Shown here piece by piece: positions 16,636-24,721 of a stretch of DNA of 64,000 nucleotides. The notes beneath the pieces were generated by a model. The model made no database searches. It was not told where the DNA came from and saw only the letters and a list, made by a program, of their open reading frames with translations. The DNA lies in assembly GCF_025950235.1 (NCBI RefSeq), contig NZ_JAPDDT010000008.1, positions 124,001 to 188,000 of the forward strand. Direction: 5' to 3'. Each line of letters begins with the position of its first letter. The stretch's first letter is position 1. The DNA is from Luteolibacter arcticus. Lineage in GTDB: Bacteria > Verrucomicrobiota > Verrucomicrobiia > Verrucomicrobiales > Akkermansiaceae. Made by a program: the position numbers and the translations under genes.

Positions 16636-16734
16636 TTCCTTTGGATCGTATTGTCCCGGCCGTGATCGGTTTGCGCCGGCCGGGTGGCGTTAGGGAATGA
16701 TTTGAAAGCGGTTTCACAGGCGTCCTCGCAAAAT

Positions 16735-17739
16735 TCATTTGCCCGCAGGCGGGAAGATGGTCTTCCAGTCGTCCTTCATGCTGGCCACGGTCCAACCTTT
16801 GGCGGCGGCTTCGTCGAGGCCCTTGTCGAGCGTCCCGATGTGCGACTTGCGATCGTAGGCGAACTCCCGTTCGGCGTCGGTGTGATGGACGTAGAGGCAG
16901 AATCGCGCGCCCGGGCCGGCGGCGGTCCACTGGAGCATTTGCAGGTCGCCATCCGAGTTGCCGAAGGCGGCGATCGGCCGACGCCCGATGTGCTGCTGGA
17001 TGCCGACGGGCTTGCCGTCCTTGTCGTCGATGAAGTCGATCGCCGGCAGCTTGATGAGCACCGGCTTTCCGTCGCGCAATTCGAACTTCAGCTTGCCGCT
17101 GCTGCCGATGACCTGCTCGGGCGGGATGCCATAGACCTGCTCGGCGAAGACGCGCATGAACTCGACTCCACCGCCGGAAACGATGAAGGTCTTGAAGTCG
17201 TTCGCGCGGAGGTAGGCGAGCAGTTCCAGCATTGGCTGATAGACCATCTCCGTGAGCGGTCGCTTGGTGGCGGGATTCTTCGCGGTGGCGATCCAATCCT
17301 TCACGATCTTCTCGAACTCCTCGGTCGTGAGGCCCGAATGGGTGACGCCCACGATCTCCATCAACGCCTTCTCGCCGCCGGCCAATGCCCCCTTGAGGTC
17401 ACCCTTTAGCAACGACGCGAAGGGTTCCTTGTCTTTCCACTCCGGGTGCTGCGGTGCGAGCACCTTCACGCGGTCGAGCGCGAAGAGGATCTGGAAATAC
17501 ATCGGCTGCTCGGCCCACAGCGTGCCGTCGTTGTCGAAGGTGGCGATACGCTCGGCAGGTGTCACGAAATCGGGCGAGCCTTCCTTGGTCACCTTCTCGA
17601 CAAAGGCGACGATCGACTGTTTGGCCTTGCCATCATTCCACGACGGGAGCCCGTCCTCGGCGTGCGTGATGGGCGTGGTGAAAGCCAGCGTGCCGACCAA
17701 CGCGACGGCGAGGAGGAATTGTGTACGGATGGACTTCAT
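16735..17739 (-). CDS. Exported HAD-superfamily phosphatase
   Basis: 334 residues from ATG 17739, chosen over an upstream in-frame start at 17820 because it opens a signal peptide (MKSIRTQFLLAVALVGTLAF, cleavage near THA). HAD motif I is TFDNDGT with nucleophile D69 and acid/base D71; motif II is FIVSGGG; the C-terminal acidic motif is AFGNSDGDLQML. This makes it a type-I-cap phosphoserine-phosphatase-like hydrolase acting outside the cytoplasm; the substrate cannot be told. Same-strand neighbours are the broken sulfatase and the large Gly/Tyr-rich protein upstream, so it may have worked with the sulfatase on phosphorylated or sulfated material. Confidence 0.8.
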   Translation of the reverse strand: MKSIRTQFLLAVALVGTLAFTTPITHAEDGLPSWNDGKAKQSIVAFVEKVTKEGSPDFVTPAERIATFDNDGTLWAEQPMYFQILFALDRVKVLAPQHPEWKDKEPFASLLKGDLKGALAGGEKALMEIVGVTHSGLTTEEFEKIVKDWIATAKNPATKRPLTEMVYQPMLELLAYLRANDFKTFIVSGGGVEFMRVFAEQVYGIPPEQVIGSSGKLKFELRDGKPVLIKLPAIDFIDDKDGKPVGIQQHIGRRPIAAFGNSDGDLQMLQWTAAGPGARFCLYVHHTDAEREFAYDRKSHIGTLDKGLDEAAAKGWTVASMKDDWKTIFPPAGK

Positions 17740-17838
17740 GGTCTTCGTAATTTGATCGGAATTTCTGGTTCGCTGGTGAATTCGCGGGCCGCCCCTTCCG
17801 AGACAGCCCGCGCGTTTCACGATCGAATCAGGTTCGAC

Positions 17839-18329
17839 TTATTGCTTCACCGATTGCAGCGATTGTAGGGCCTGCTCGACACTGAACGAGGCGCTCTTCT
17901 GGCTGGCCGGGAACTCCTTGAACGACTGCAGGAACTGGCCGACCACCGCGATCGATGGCGTCAGCGTCCAAGTCTTCTCACCCCACCATCTGCCGTAGAG
18001 CATCGACTCCTTCTGGTAGCGTTCCCACGGATCCTGCCGGAGATTGGTCAGGATCGGGACCGTCGTCTCTTGAACGCCGCGCGCCCTGCGGTGCAGAACT
18101 GCTGGGCGTAGGAGTCCGTGAAGAGCATGCCTTCTCTGGCAATGCGATCGATGTTTGGCGTGCTGCCACCCATCATGCCGCGGTGAAAGGCACTGATGTT
18201 CCAAGTGCCGACGTCGTCGCCCATGATCATGATGATGTTGGGCTTCTTCTGCTGCGCTTGCGCGGCAGACCCGGCGAGCGCGAGCCCGAGAGCAAGCGAG
18301 AGGGTTCTAACAGTGTATGGCGATTTCAT
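17839..18329 (-). pseudogene. Arylsulfatase pseudogene with most of the middle deleted
   Basis: From ATG 18329 the frame reads a signal peptide (MKSPYTVRTLSLALGLALAG) and a clear sulfatase N-terminus: KPNIIMIMGDDVG metal-binding residues and FCTAGRAAF, whose Cys is the formylglycine site (C-x-A-x-R). Right after AAF the frame breaks, and the next meaningful sequence, in another frame, is the C-terminal end of the same family (VPILTNLRQDPWERYQKES, YGRWWGEKTWTL, FLQSFKEFPASQK). A normal member is about 500 residues; only ~80 and ~75 remain. So roughly two thirds were lost, with a frameshift at the junction near 18055-18080. It cannot make an active enzyme. Confidence 0.85.
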
Positions 18330-18376
18330 GGTGAGGGAGAATTCTGAGGTTGGTGTGTTGCGGGTCCGGTCGTTCA

Positions 18377-20704
18377 TCAGCGTCGACCCGAACGTTCGCG
18401 GGATGCGCCGCCTCCACCACCGGAACGCTCGCGGGAGTAAGAGTCGCGGTTGAGCTGAGAGGGAGTGGATTGGCGGTTCGAGTAGCCGCCGCGGGTTGCA
18501 CCTGACGGGGTCGGCCGCGTCGTCGGTTGGGCGGGCTTGGTGGTCGGTTGGTTCGGGCGGGTGGTCGGCTGAGCGGGCCTTGTCGTGGGCTGGGCGGGCC
18601 GGGATTGGGCTCCGGATTTCGATCCGTAGGGCGTGGCCACGGGTGTGTTCGGTGCGTTCTGCCAACCGCCGTTTTCGCGCTTTTGCCAGCCGCCGCCGCT
18701 GGAATCCTTCTTGTACATGTTGCCGTCCTTGCCGACATAGACGTCGCCGCTGGCGGTCTTCCCGACCATGGCGTCCGAGCCGTATTTGCGATCGACTCCG
18801 ACCGCCGCACCGCCCTTCGAGGTCTGGACGCCGGCGACGGTGCCGTAGGCATTCGAGCGATGGCCGGCGCGGGCCCATTCGTCATCGCGGACGACGGCCG
18901 AGCGGCCCCAGGAACCATAGGGCGTGGTCGCGCCGACACGGCCCGCAGCGGTATTCGTCCACGGGTTGTAAGCGGCCTTGGCTCCTACGGCACCGTTCGG
19001 GCCATAGGCATAGGCACCACGCTTGTAAACTCCGGTGGCAGGATTGTAGGACGCGCCGTAGCCGGCTCCGCCGTAGGGGCCGTAGCAATACGCGCCTTTA
19101 CGGTAGTAGCCGGTGCCGGGGTGATAGGCGGCACCACAACCATAGCCATACCAGCAAGGATTCGGGTAATAGTGGCCGTGCCAGTAGTTGTTCTCCGCCA
19201 TCTCATGACCAAGCCACATGCCGAGGCCGAAGACGACGAGCCCGTTCGCCACATAGGAGCCGGAGTAGCCGGCCGTGGTGCCGACCTGAACGGTCGTCGG
19301 AGTGGATTCGTAGACGCTGACGTAGGTGACGTTGTGCTTTGGGCTTTCCGGCGGGATCGTATAGATCGGACCGGGCACCTTGTCGCAAACGACCCAGGCG
19401 CCGGTGGCGCCAGGAGCCTCGAACCAGACGCCCTGATAGCAGCAGTAGTATTTCTTGGCGACGAGGAAGACGTCGTAGCTGGTGTTGATCGCGAACTCGA
19501 CGCCTTCGGTGCCGGGGACGGGTTTGAACTGCGGCTCGCCCTCGTAGGACACCTTGATGGTAGTGGTGGCCCGGTCCACCGTGGCGGTCTGCGGGATGGA
19601 GGCCAGGATGACGGCTTCGTCGGCCTCGGGGCTGCCTTTCACCGACGCCAGGACACTGGCCTTGGGATGGTCCGAGGGGATCTTTTGGAACTCCTCCGGC
19701 AGTGCATCGCTAGCCGCGGTCCACGGTCCTTGCAAGGACGGAGCGGCGAACCAGCGGCCCGCGGTGAGGAAGTAGTAGGTCTTCGCCGAAGGCTCCAGGA
19801 ACACGTCGCTGGCGGTGTTGGCGACATACATCAGCGAGGTGCCGGAAATCGGGGCGAGCTGGGGTGGTCCCTCGGTCAGGATGATCTCGGCCGGCCGGTT
19901 GGAGACGAATACCGTAGTCGCGGCGCCCGCTCCGGGGAGGATGAAAAGCTTGGCCTTCACCTCGGACCAGTTGCCGTCGTCGGGAAGGTTTTTGAAGGAA
20001 GCCGGCACCGCGGTGGCGGCGGTCCATGGGCCCTTGAGCAGGTCCTTGGTGGTGAGCCACTGGTTGCCATCCAGCAGGTAGTAGCTGCTTCCGTCGAAAA
20101 GGATGTCCCAGTTCGTGTTCACGGCGAACATCAACGAAGGATCATCCGCTTTGACCGGCTGCAATTTCGGCTCGCCGATGAAGACGACGAGCACTGCGGG
20201 CGACTCACTGTGGAAGATCGGCGGCGGCTCGAAGCTCACCCCGGTTTCGCCGGTGGCGGCATCGGCCCGGTCAACGGCGGCAGTCACCGAATCCAGCGGC
20301 AGCTCCAGCGGACTGTCGGGCTTGAGTACGGAGCGGACGAGTTCCTCGGCCTTGGCCGCAGCGGCGGCATCGAGTTCGGGAAAGCGGAAGCCGCTCACCG
20401 TGCGCGTGCCGAGGCGGACACTGCGCAATTCGAAATCGGTGACGGTTTCGGCGTCGATCGTGGCCGCACCAAAGGTAGCGTCGGCAGTTCCCTCGAGCTT
20501 CACCGCGATGGCCGCGTTGGCCTTGAGGTGACGATACTCCGCCCATTCAAGGATTTGCGGCATGTAGATGGCGACTTCGGCCCCGCCAATCTTGTAAGTG
20601 CGGGGCCAAGCATCCGAGTCGAGGACATCGTCCCCGGCGGCGGTCGCCCAAGGGGCGGAAAGGCTGAGCGTCGCGGCGGCCGCGATCGCATGGATTCGTT
20701 TCAT
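18377..20704 (-). CDS. Large secreted protein with Gly/Tyr-rich and Pro/Thr-rich C-terminal half
   Basis: 775 residues with signal MKRIHAIAAAATLSLSAPWA. The N-terminal ~500 residues contain related units with NTxxDxxxxxxxYY-x-x-xGxW (NTNWDILFDGSSYYLLDGNQW, NTASDVFLEPSAKTYYFLTA, NTSYDVFLVAKKYYCCYQGV), each followed by xGPWxxAxxxP; databases label this family carbohydrate-binding family V/XII-like. A hydrophobic patch (YVANGLVVFGLGMWLGHEMA) precedes a Gly/Tyr repeat region (YHPGTGYYRKGAYCYGPYGG) and a tail with about five PAQPTTRP-type repeats, then a Ser/Arg/Gly end. The product is envelope-exposed; carbohydrate binding is family labelling, not proven. It ends 47 bases before the sulfatase pseudogene. 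Confidence 0.75.
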   Translation of the reverse strand: MKRIHAIAAAATLSLSAPWATAAGDDVLDSDAWPRTYKIGGAEVAIYMPQILEWAEYRHLKANAAIAVKLEGTADATFGAATIDAETVTDFELRSVRLGTRTVSGFRFPELDAAAAAKAEELVRSVLKPDSPLELPLDSVTAAVDRADAATGETGVSFEPPPIFHSESPAVLVVFIGEPKLQPVKADDPSLMFAVNTNWDILFDGSSYYLLDGNQWLTTKDLLKGPWTAATAVPASFKNLPDDGNWSEVKAKLFILPGAGAATTVFVSNRPAEIILTEGPPQLAPISGTSLMYVANTASDVFLEPSAKTYYFLTAGRWFAAPSLQGPWTAASDALPEEFQKIPSDHPKASVLASVKGSPEADEAVILASIPQTATVDRATTTIKVSYEGEPQFKPVPGTEGVEFAINTSYDVFLVAKKYYCCYQGVWFEAPGATGAWVVCDKVPGPIYTIPPESPKHNVTYVSVYESTPTTVQVGTTAGYSGSYVANGLVVFGLGMWLGHEMAENNYWHGHYYPNPCWYGYGCGAAYHPGTGYYRKGAYCYGPYGGAGYGASYNPATGVYKRGAYAYGPNGAVGAKAAYNPWTNTAAGRVGATTPYGSWGRSAVVRDDEWARAGHRSNAYGTVAGVQTSKGGAAVGVDRKYGSDAMVGKTASGDVYVGKDGNMYKKDSSGGGWQKRENGGWQNAPNTPVATPYGSKSGAQSRPAQPTTRPAQPTTRPNQPTTKPAQPTTRPTPSGATRGGYSNRQSTPSQLNRDSYSRERSGGGGGASRERSGRR

Positions 20705-20740
20705 GATGTTTCAGGTGTGCCGGGAACCGGCATTGCAGGA

Positions 20741-21319
20741 TCAGCGGCCGGGCTGGATGCGGGTGATCTTGGAGCCTTGGAGTCCGAGGCCGCCCATCAG
20801 GCCGCGCTGGTGGAAGAAGAAGGCGTAGGTGCCGGAGTCGATGGTGGTGGTGGACAGCGAGGCGGACTTGCCTTCGTCCACGATGACGAGGGTCGGGCTG
20901 CTGCCGACTTCCCACCCGTCCGCGCGGTTGATGTTATCGAAGGCTTCGCGGTCCATGAGAAAGAGCGCGTAGCTGTACTTCTGCACCCCGGCCTGGAGGC
21001 CATAGGAAATGCCGCCGGTCTGATAGTAATCGCTGATGCTTCCATCGCTGCGGACGAGTGCGCCATTGCCGCCCATGCCGCCGAGCATGAAGCCGCCCTT
21101 GGTGACGTTCGGGAAAACCAGAACGCCCTTGGCACGCGCACCGAGGCTTCGGGCCTTCGGGTTTTGGCGGTAAAGATCTCGCAGGGCCGCGCGAGACTCC
21201 GAGGAGATGGTGGAGGCACTGGCATTCGCGGTGGTCGGGCCGGTGGCGCATTGGGTCAGTCCGAGACAGGCGAAGCTGAGGCCGGCGGCGGTGAGAAGGA
21301 GGCGGAGTGTAAGTTTCAT
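20741..21319 (-). CDS. SYLF (YSC84-like) lipid-binding domain protein
   Basis: 192 residues: signal region MKLTLRLLLTAAGLSFACLG with cysteines 18 and 24 (the site before Cys24, LTQ, is a poor lipobox), then the SYLF domain: FPNVTKGGFMLGGMGGNGAL, YYQTGGISYGLQAGVQKYSY, ALFLMDREAFDNI, and the end GLMGGLGLQGSKITRI. SYLF/Ysc84 proteins are known lipid-binding proteins; bacterial members are periplasmic or outer-membrane lipoproteins of unclear role. It is 36 bases upstream of the Gly/Tyr-rich protein and probably in its operon. Confidence 0.85.
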   Translation of the reverse strand: MKLTLRLLLTAAGLSFACLGLTQCATGPTTANASASTISSESRAALRDLYRQNPKARSLGARAKGVLVFPNVTKGGFMLGGMGGNGALVRSDGSISDYYQTGGISYGLQAGVQKYSYALFLMDREAFDNINRADGWEVGSSPTLVIVDEGKSASLSTTTIDSGTYAFFFHQRGLMGGLGLQGSKITRIQPGR

Positions 21320-21410
21320 CTGTCGTTTGTCTGGTTTATAAGTTCCCCACGCATCCGGTGGGCTAGCGGTTTCTAACTGAATAACATCGATCTCTTTCCG
21401 AAAGCCCGGG

Positions 21411-21797
21411 TCATGGGGCCGAGGGCCTCCCGATCAACCCGCGTATGGCCTCAAGCACCTTCTCTCCAGAGTCGCTCTTCTGGAAGTAAGCCCGGCAACC
21501 GGCTGCTTCGGCCTCGGCACGCGTGAGCGGACAGTCGTACGCGGTGATGAAGATCACCGGGGTGGTCTCTCCCGACTCCACTAGCTGTCGCTGCAACTCG
21601 ATACCGGACATGCCGCCGAGTTGGACGTCCAGTATCAGGCAGTCGAATTGCGGATGCTTGGTATCCCCGAGAAAATCTTCCGCCGATAAGTACGTGATCG
21701 GCTGGATGCCGGTTGCCCGAAGAAGCCTCGCAAAGGATCGGCAGAGGTTCTCGTCATCATCCACGACGGCAACATAGATAATGGGGTTACGGGTCAT
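21411..21797 (-). CDS. Stand-alone response-regulator receiver protein
   Basis: 128 residues, one REC domain and nothing else: acidic pocket VVDDDEN (D13-D15), phospho-acceptor D57 in LILDVQLGG, the conserved Thr in FITAYD and Lys in FQKSD. Without an output domain it likely acts by protein contact or as a phosphate sink. It follows the FixJ-type regulator by 48 bases on the same strand, so the histidine kinase upstream is the obvious partner. Confidence 0.9.
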   Translation of the reverse strand: MTRNPIIYVAVVDDDENLCRSFARLLRATGIQPITYLSAEDFLGDTKHPQFDCLILDVQLGGMSGIELQRQLVESGETTPVIFITAYDCPLTRAEAEAAGCRAYFQKSDSGEKVLEAIRGLIGRPSAP

Positions 21798-21845
21798 CAG
21801 GGCAGCAGCGACCCTAGCGACCCGAAAATATCCCCGCTACTGCCC

Positions 21846-22484
21846 TTAGGGGAAGGTTTGGGGCGAAACGGGAAACGCCTCCGCCTCCTGTGCCAACAGG
21901 GTCAATTCCGCGACTGACGGCACGCCGAGCTTGGTCGTGATCGCCGTGCGATGCAATTTCACCGTCCGTTCGTGAATGCCGAGTCGATCGGCGATTTGCT
22001 TGTTGAGCTGTCCTCTCACCACATGGCCGAGCACTTCCATTTCCCTTCCGCTGAGCGTGGCGAAGCGCGCTCGCAGCGCTCGCTTCCGGCAGCGGTGGTT
22101 GCGTTCCAGGGCATCTCGGGAAAGGGCACGCTTCACCGCTTCCACCAACTCTTCCTTCTCCGCGCGCTTCTCCAGGAAATCTTCCGCGCCCTCGCGCATC
22201 GCGCGCACCGTTGAAGGAATATCGCCCGCCCCGGAAAGGAACAAGACCGGCAGCGGGTTGCCCCTCCGTGCCAGTTCGGCTTGAAGACCGAGGCCGTTCA
22301 TCTCGGGCATGTGCAGATCCGCCACCACGCAGCCGGCCGACTCTTCACCATGAGCCGCCAGGAAATCCGCCGCCGCCGCGAACGTTTTCACGGTAAACCC
22401 GCTCGCTCTCAGCAGCCGGGCTGTGGCCCTGAGAAAGGACGCGTCGTCATCGACGACGTGGACTGTCGATTCCGTCGAAGTCAT
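21846..22484 (-). CDS. FixJ/NarL-type response regulator (REC plus LuxR helix-turn-helix)
   Basis: 212 residues. REC domain with VVDDDAS (D12-D14) and phospho-acceptor D56 (VVADLHMPEMNG); LuxR-type DNA-binding domain from about residue 135 (FATLSGREMEVLGHVVRG, NKQIADRLGIHERTVKLHR). It is the transcriptional output of the kinase encoded upstream; the genes overlap by four bases (ATGA, 22481-22484), a sign of tight coupling. Targets are not evident; nothing upstream shows an obvious operator. Confidence 0.92.
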   Translation of the reverse strand: MTSTESTVHVVDDDASFLRATARLLRASGFTVKTFAAAADFLAAHGEESAGCVVADLHMPEMNGLGLQAELARRGNPLPVLFLSGAGDIPSTVRAMREGAEDFLEKRAEKEELVEAVKRALSRDALERNHRCRKRALRARFATLSGREMEVLGHVVRGQLNKQIADRLGIHERTVKLHRTAITTKLGVPSVAELTLLAQEAEAFPVSPQTFP

Positions 22485-24310
22485 GATTCAGCAGGGTTCA
22501 CCGCCATCGGCAGCGTGAACCGGAATGTGGCTCCGCCGCCATCATTATTCTCTGCCCACAGTTCACCGCCGTGACCTTCGATGATGGTGCGCGAGATGGG
22601 CAGTCCCACGCCCATTCCTTTCTCCTTGGTAGTGAAGAACGGGTCGAAGACATGCGGAAGCTGGTCCACGGGAATCCCGTGTCCGCAGTCGCTCACCGCG
22701 ATTTCGACCATCCGTTTTTCACGAGCCTGGGCGCGTACCGTCAAACACCGTCCGGGCGGGAGGGCTCCGTTAAGAGCGTCCATCCCGTTGAGAATCAAAT
22801 TCAGTAGAACCTGTTGTACATGTACCCGGTCCCCACGAACGGCAGGCAGACCCTCCGGCATTTCGACTTCAAGTTTCACATGCCTTGCCGCAGCGTCCAC
22901 CCGGGTGAGTCGCACAACCTCACCTACAAGCTCCGACAGCTCCAAGGCCTGTGTTTTGAGTGCATGGCGCTTGAGGAGACCACGCATGCGGTCGATCACC
23001 GCCCCGGCGCGCTGATCGTCCATCCGGATATCGGCTAGAATGGCGCGGATCTCCTCGAGGTCGGGCGAAGGATTCTTCAAAAAGAGTTCGGCGGCTTCTG
23101 CATTTCGCAGGATCGCTCCCAGCGGTTGGTTGATCTCATGTGCCAATGCTGACGCGAGTTGGCCCATCATCGACACGCGACCCGCGTGCGCGATTTCCTG
23201 GCGCAGCCGCGCGGCTTCCTGCTGCGAGCGCCGGCGTTCCGTGATCTCCCGGATCACGCCGTGCATGCGGATCGCTGCCCCAGCACTCCCGCATTCCACT
23301 CTTCCCACAGCGGTAATCCAGCGCTCGCCCTCCGCACGGTCGGCGAGACGGAATTCACCTTCGTAGGGCTCGCATCGCTCCATCGCCATCCGCACGCCGC
23401 GTTCGGTGGCCACCCGTTCATCCGCGGTTACGCGCGCCAGGAGTTCCGGGAAGGTGATGCGCTCCTCAGGAGTAAATCCAAGAATCGCGCGGCAGCGCGG
23501 CGTAGCCCAAATCTGGTCGCGGGCCAGCTCCCATACCCAAAGTCCGAGATTCGCCGCCTCAACCGCCAAGCTCATGCGCTGTTCGCTCTCGCGCAACTCA
23601 TCCGAAATCCGGGCTGCCCGCAAGACATCCCGGCTCAGTTCAAACGCCATCGCGGCGACAATTCCCATGTAAAACACGCACACCAATATCGGCCCTTGTA
23701 TGATCCCCCAGAACACGAGCATCGAGTGGATCTGGCCTGCCAACACAAAGCACACGATGCTCCCGCCAACCAACAGTGCCTTGCGGCGTTCTCCCCGCCT
23801 CCAAACCGTCAGGCCAGCATCCGCGACAAAGACGACAAGAGCCAGCGAAGTCACCTGCCCTACAAGCATCCAAGGATTGGGAATGCCCACGGCACCGGAA
23901 ACCGGTTCGCCGAGGAACGGGATCTGACGCAGCGCGGTGATCTCCCGATAGTTCATATTCACCCCCGTCAGAAAATTGAGGATGAGCGCCAACGTCCGGC
24001 CGGAGCAGACAGTCCAAGCGAGCCATGTCCGCCCGGCATTCATGTAAAGCTTCACGAAGCCGACCAGCGAAACGACGAGCACCCATACCGGCACATGAGT
24101 CCACCGAACCGCCGTGGCGAACTGCTCGGGGGTCATCGCATGCATCATCCACATCTCTCCCGCCGCAAAAAACGTCGTCGCCACCGCAGTCAGCGCGAAA
24201 AGCAGATTGGCCCAAGCATCCCGACGCCACCACCAAACCAGCCCATGCACTACCGCGAGCGTGAGGCACGAGGCCGCGATCATGGACCAGAGAACCGTGA
24301 CCCAACTCAT
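22481..24310 (-). CDS. Membrane sensor histidine kinase with PAS domain (FixL/TodS-like)
   Basis: 609 residues. Residues 1-240 hold about seven membrane helices (MSWVTVLWSMIAASCLTLAV onwards). A PAS fold with PAC end lies at about 250-370 (LWVWELARDQIWATPRCRAI, HGVIREITERRRSQQ). Dimerisation/phosphotransfer helix: ALAHEINQPLGAI with phospho-His391, typical of FixL-like kinases. The ATPase has the N box (LNLILNGMDAL), G1 (SDCGHGIP), F box (FDPFFTTK) and G2 (GMGVGLPIS). It should phosphorylate the overlapping FixJ-type regulator and perhaps the single receiver. The multi-helix sensor domain has no visible heme or redox motif, so the signal is unknown. Confidence 0.92.
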   Translation of the reverse strand: MSWVTVLWSMIAASCLTLAVVHGLVWWWRRDAWANLLFALTAVATTFFAAGEMWMMHAMTPEQFATAVRWTHVPVWVLVVSLVGFVKLYMNAGRTWLAWTVCSGRTLALILNFLTGVNMNYREITALRQIPFLGEPVSGAVGIPNPWMLVGQVTSLALVVFVADAGLTVWRRGERRKALLVGGSIVCFVLAGQIHSMLVFWGIIQGPILVCVFYMGIVAAMAFELSRDVLRAARISDELRESEQRMSLAVEAANLGLWVWELARDQIWATPRCRAILGFTPEERITFPELLARVTADERVATERGVRMAMERCEPYEGEFRLADRAEGERWITAVGRVECGSAGAAIRMHGVIREITERRRSQQEAARLRQEIAHAGRVSMMGQLASALAHEINQPLGAILRNAEAAELFLKNPSPDLEEIRAILADIRMDDQRAGAVIDRMRGLLKRHALKTQALELSELVGEVVRLTRVDAAARHVKLEVEMPEGLPAVRGDRVHVQQVLLNLILNGMDALNGALPPGRCLTVRAQAREKRMVEIAVSDCGHGIPVDQLPHVFDPFFTTKEKGMGVGLPISRTIIEGHGGELWAENNDGGGATFRFTLPMAVNPAES

Positions 24311-24661
24311 CGCCGCAGGAGTATTGGGTTGAAGGACGGCATGAGGACAGCTTTCAAAGGTTAGCCCGCTGCAGTTAGATGACGACTTAATACTCTACCC
24401 CTCCGCGACCCGGAAGATCTTACCTGCGGTTGGTCCTGCCGTGGATTCTGTTGGTGAGAAATCGTAGGAATGTTACGAGTGCCGTCGAGTGCAATTACGA
24501 TCCTCGGCCTGCGCGAATGGAGACTTGAGCTGCTCGAATCCGAGCATCATCGCTTCAGTTGCCAGATAGCCGGTCGTGTTTCGCGAAAGTCGGCCCAAAG
24601 GAGCCCCTTTCCCCTCGGCGAGTTGCTCGCCTTCTCGAGAATCGCAAGTGGCCTAGATACC
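24311..24661. other. Intergenic stretch without recognisable genes
   Basis: About 350 bases between the kinase gene and the terminator of the decayed Calx-beta gene. It should contain the promoter of the kinase operon on the minus strand. I see no ORF with family character, no tRNA and no strong inverted repeat here. Confidence 0.4.
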
Positions 24662-24706
24662 AAAAAGCGGGCGGGAACCGGTCTGAGATCGACCGGTCCC
24701 GCCCGC
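24662..24706 (-). terminator. Rho-independent terminator of the decayed Calx-beta/Delta-60 gene
   Basis: Read on the minus strand, a 16-bp GC-rich stem (arms 24691-24706 and 24667-24683, one bulged base, loop of seven) is followed by TTTTT (24666-24662). It lies 16 bases after the stop of the pseudogene at 24722, so the transcription unit's end is intact though the gene is broken. Confidence 0.85.
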
Positions 24707-24721
24707 CTGGGTCGATGGAGG

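Noticed and set aside
18527..21376. Open plus-strand frame of 949 codons
   Set aside because: It is antisense to the Gly/Tyr-rich protein and the SYLF gene, which have signal peptides and family motifs. No motifs in the antisense product.
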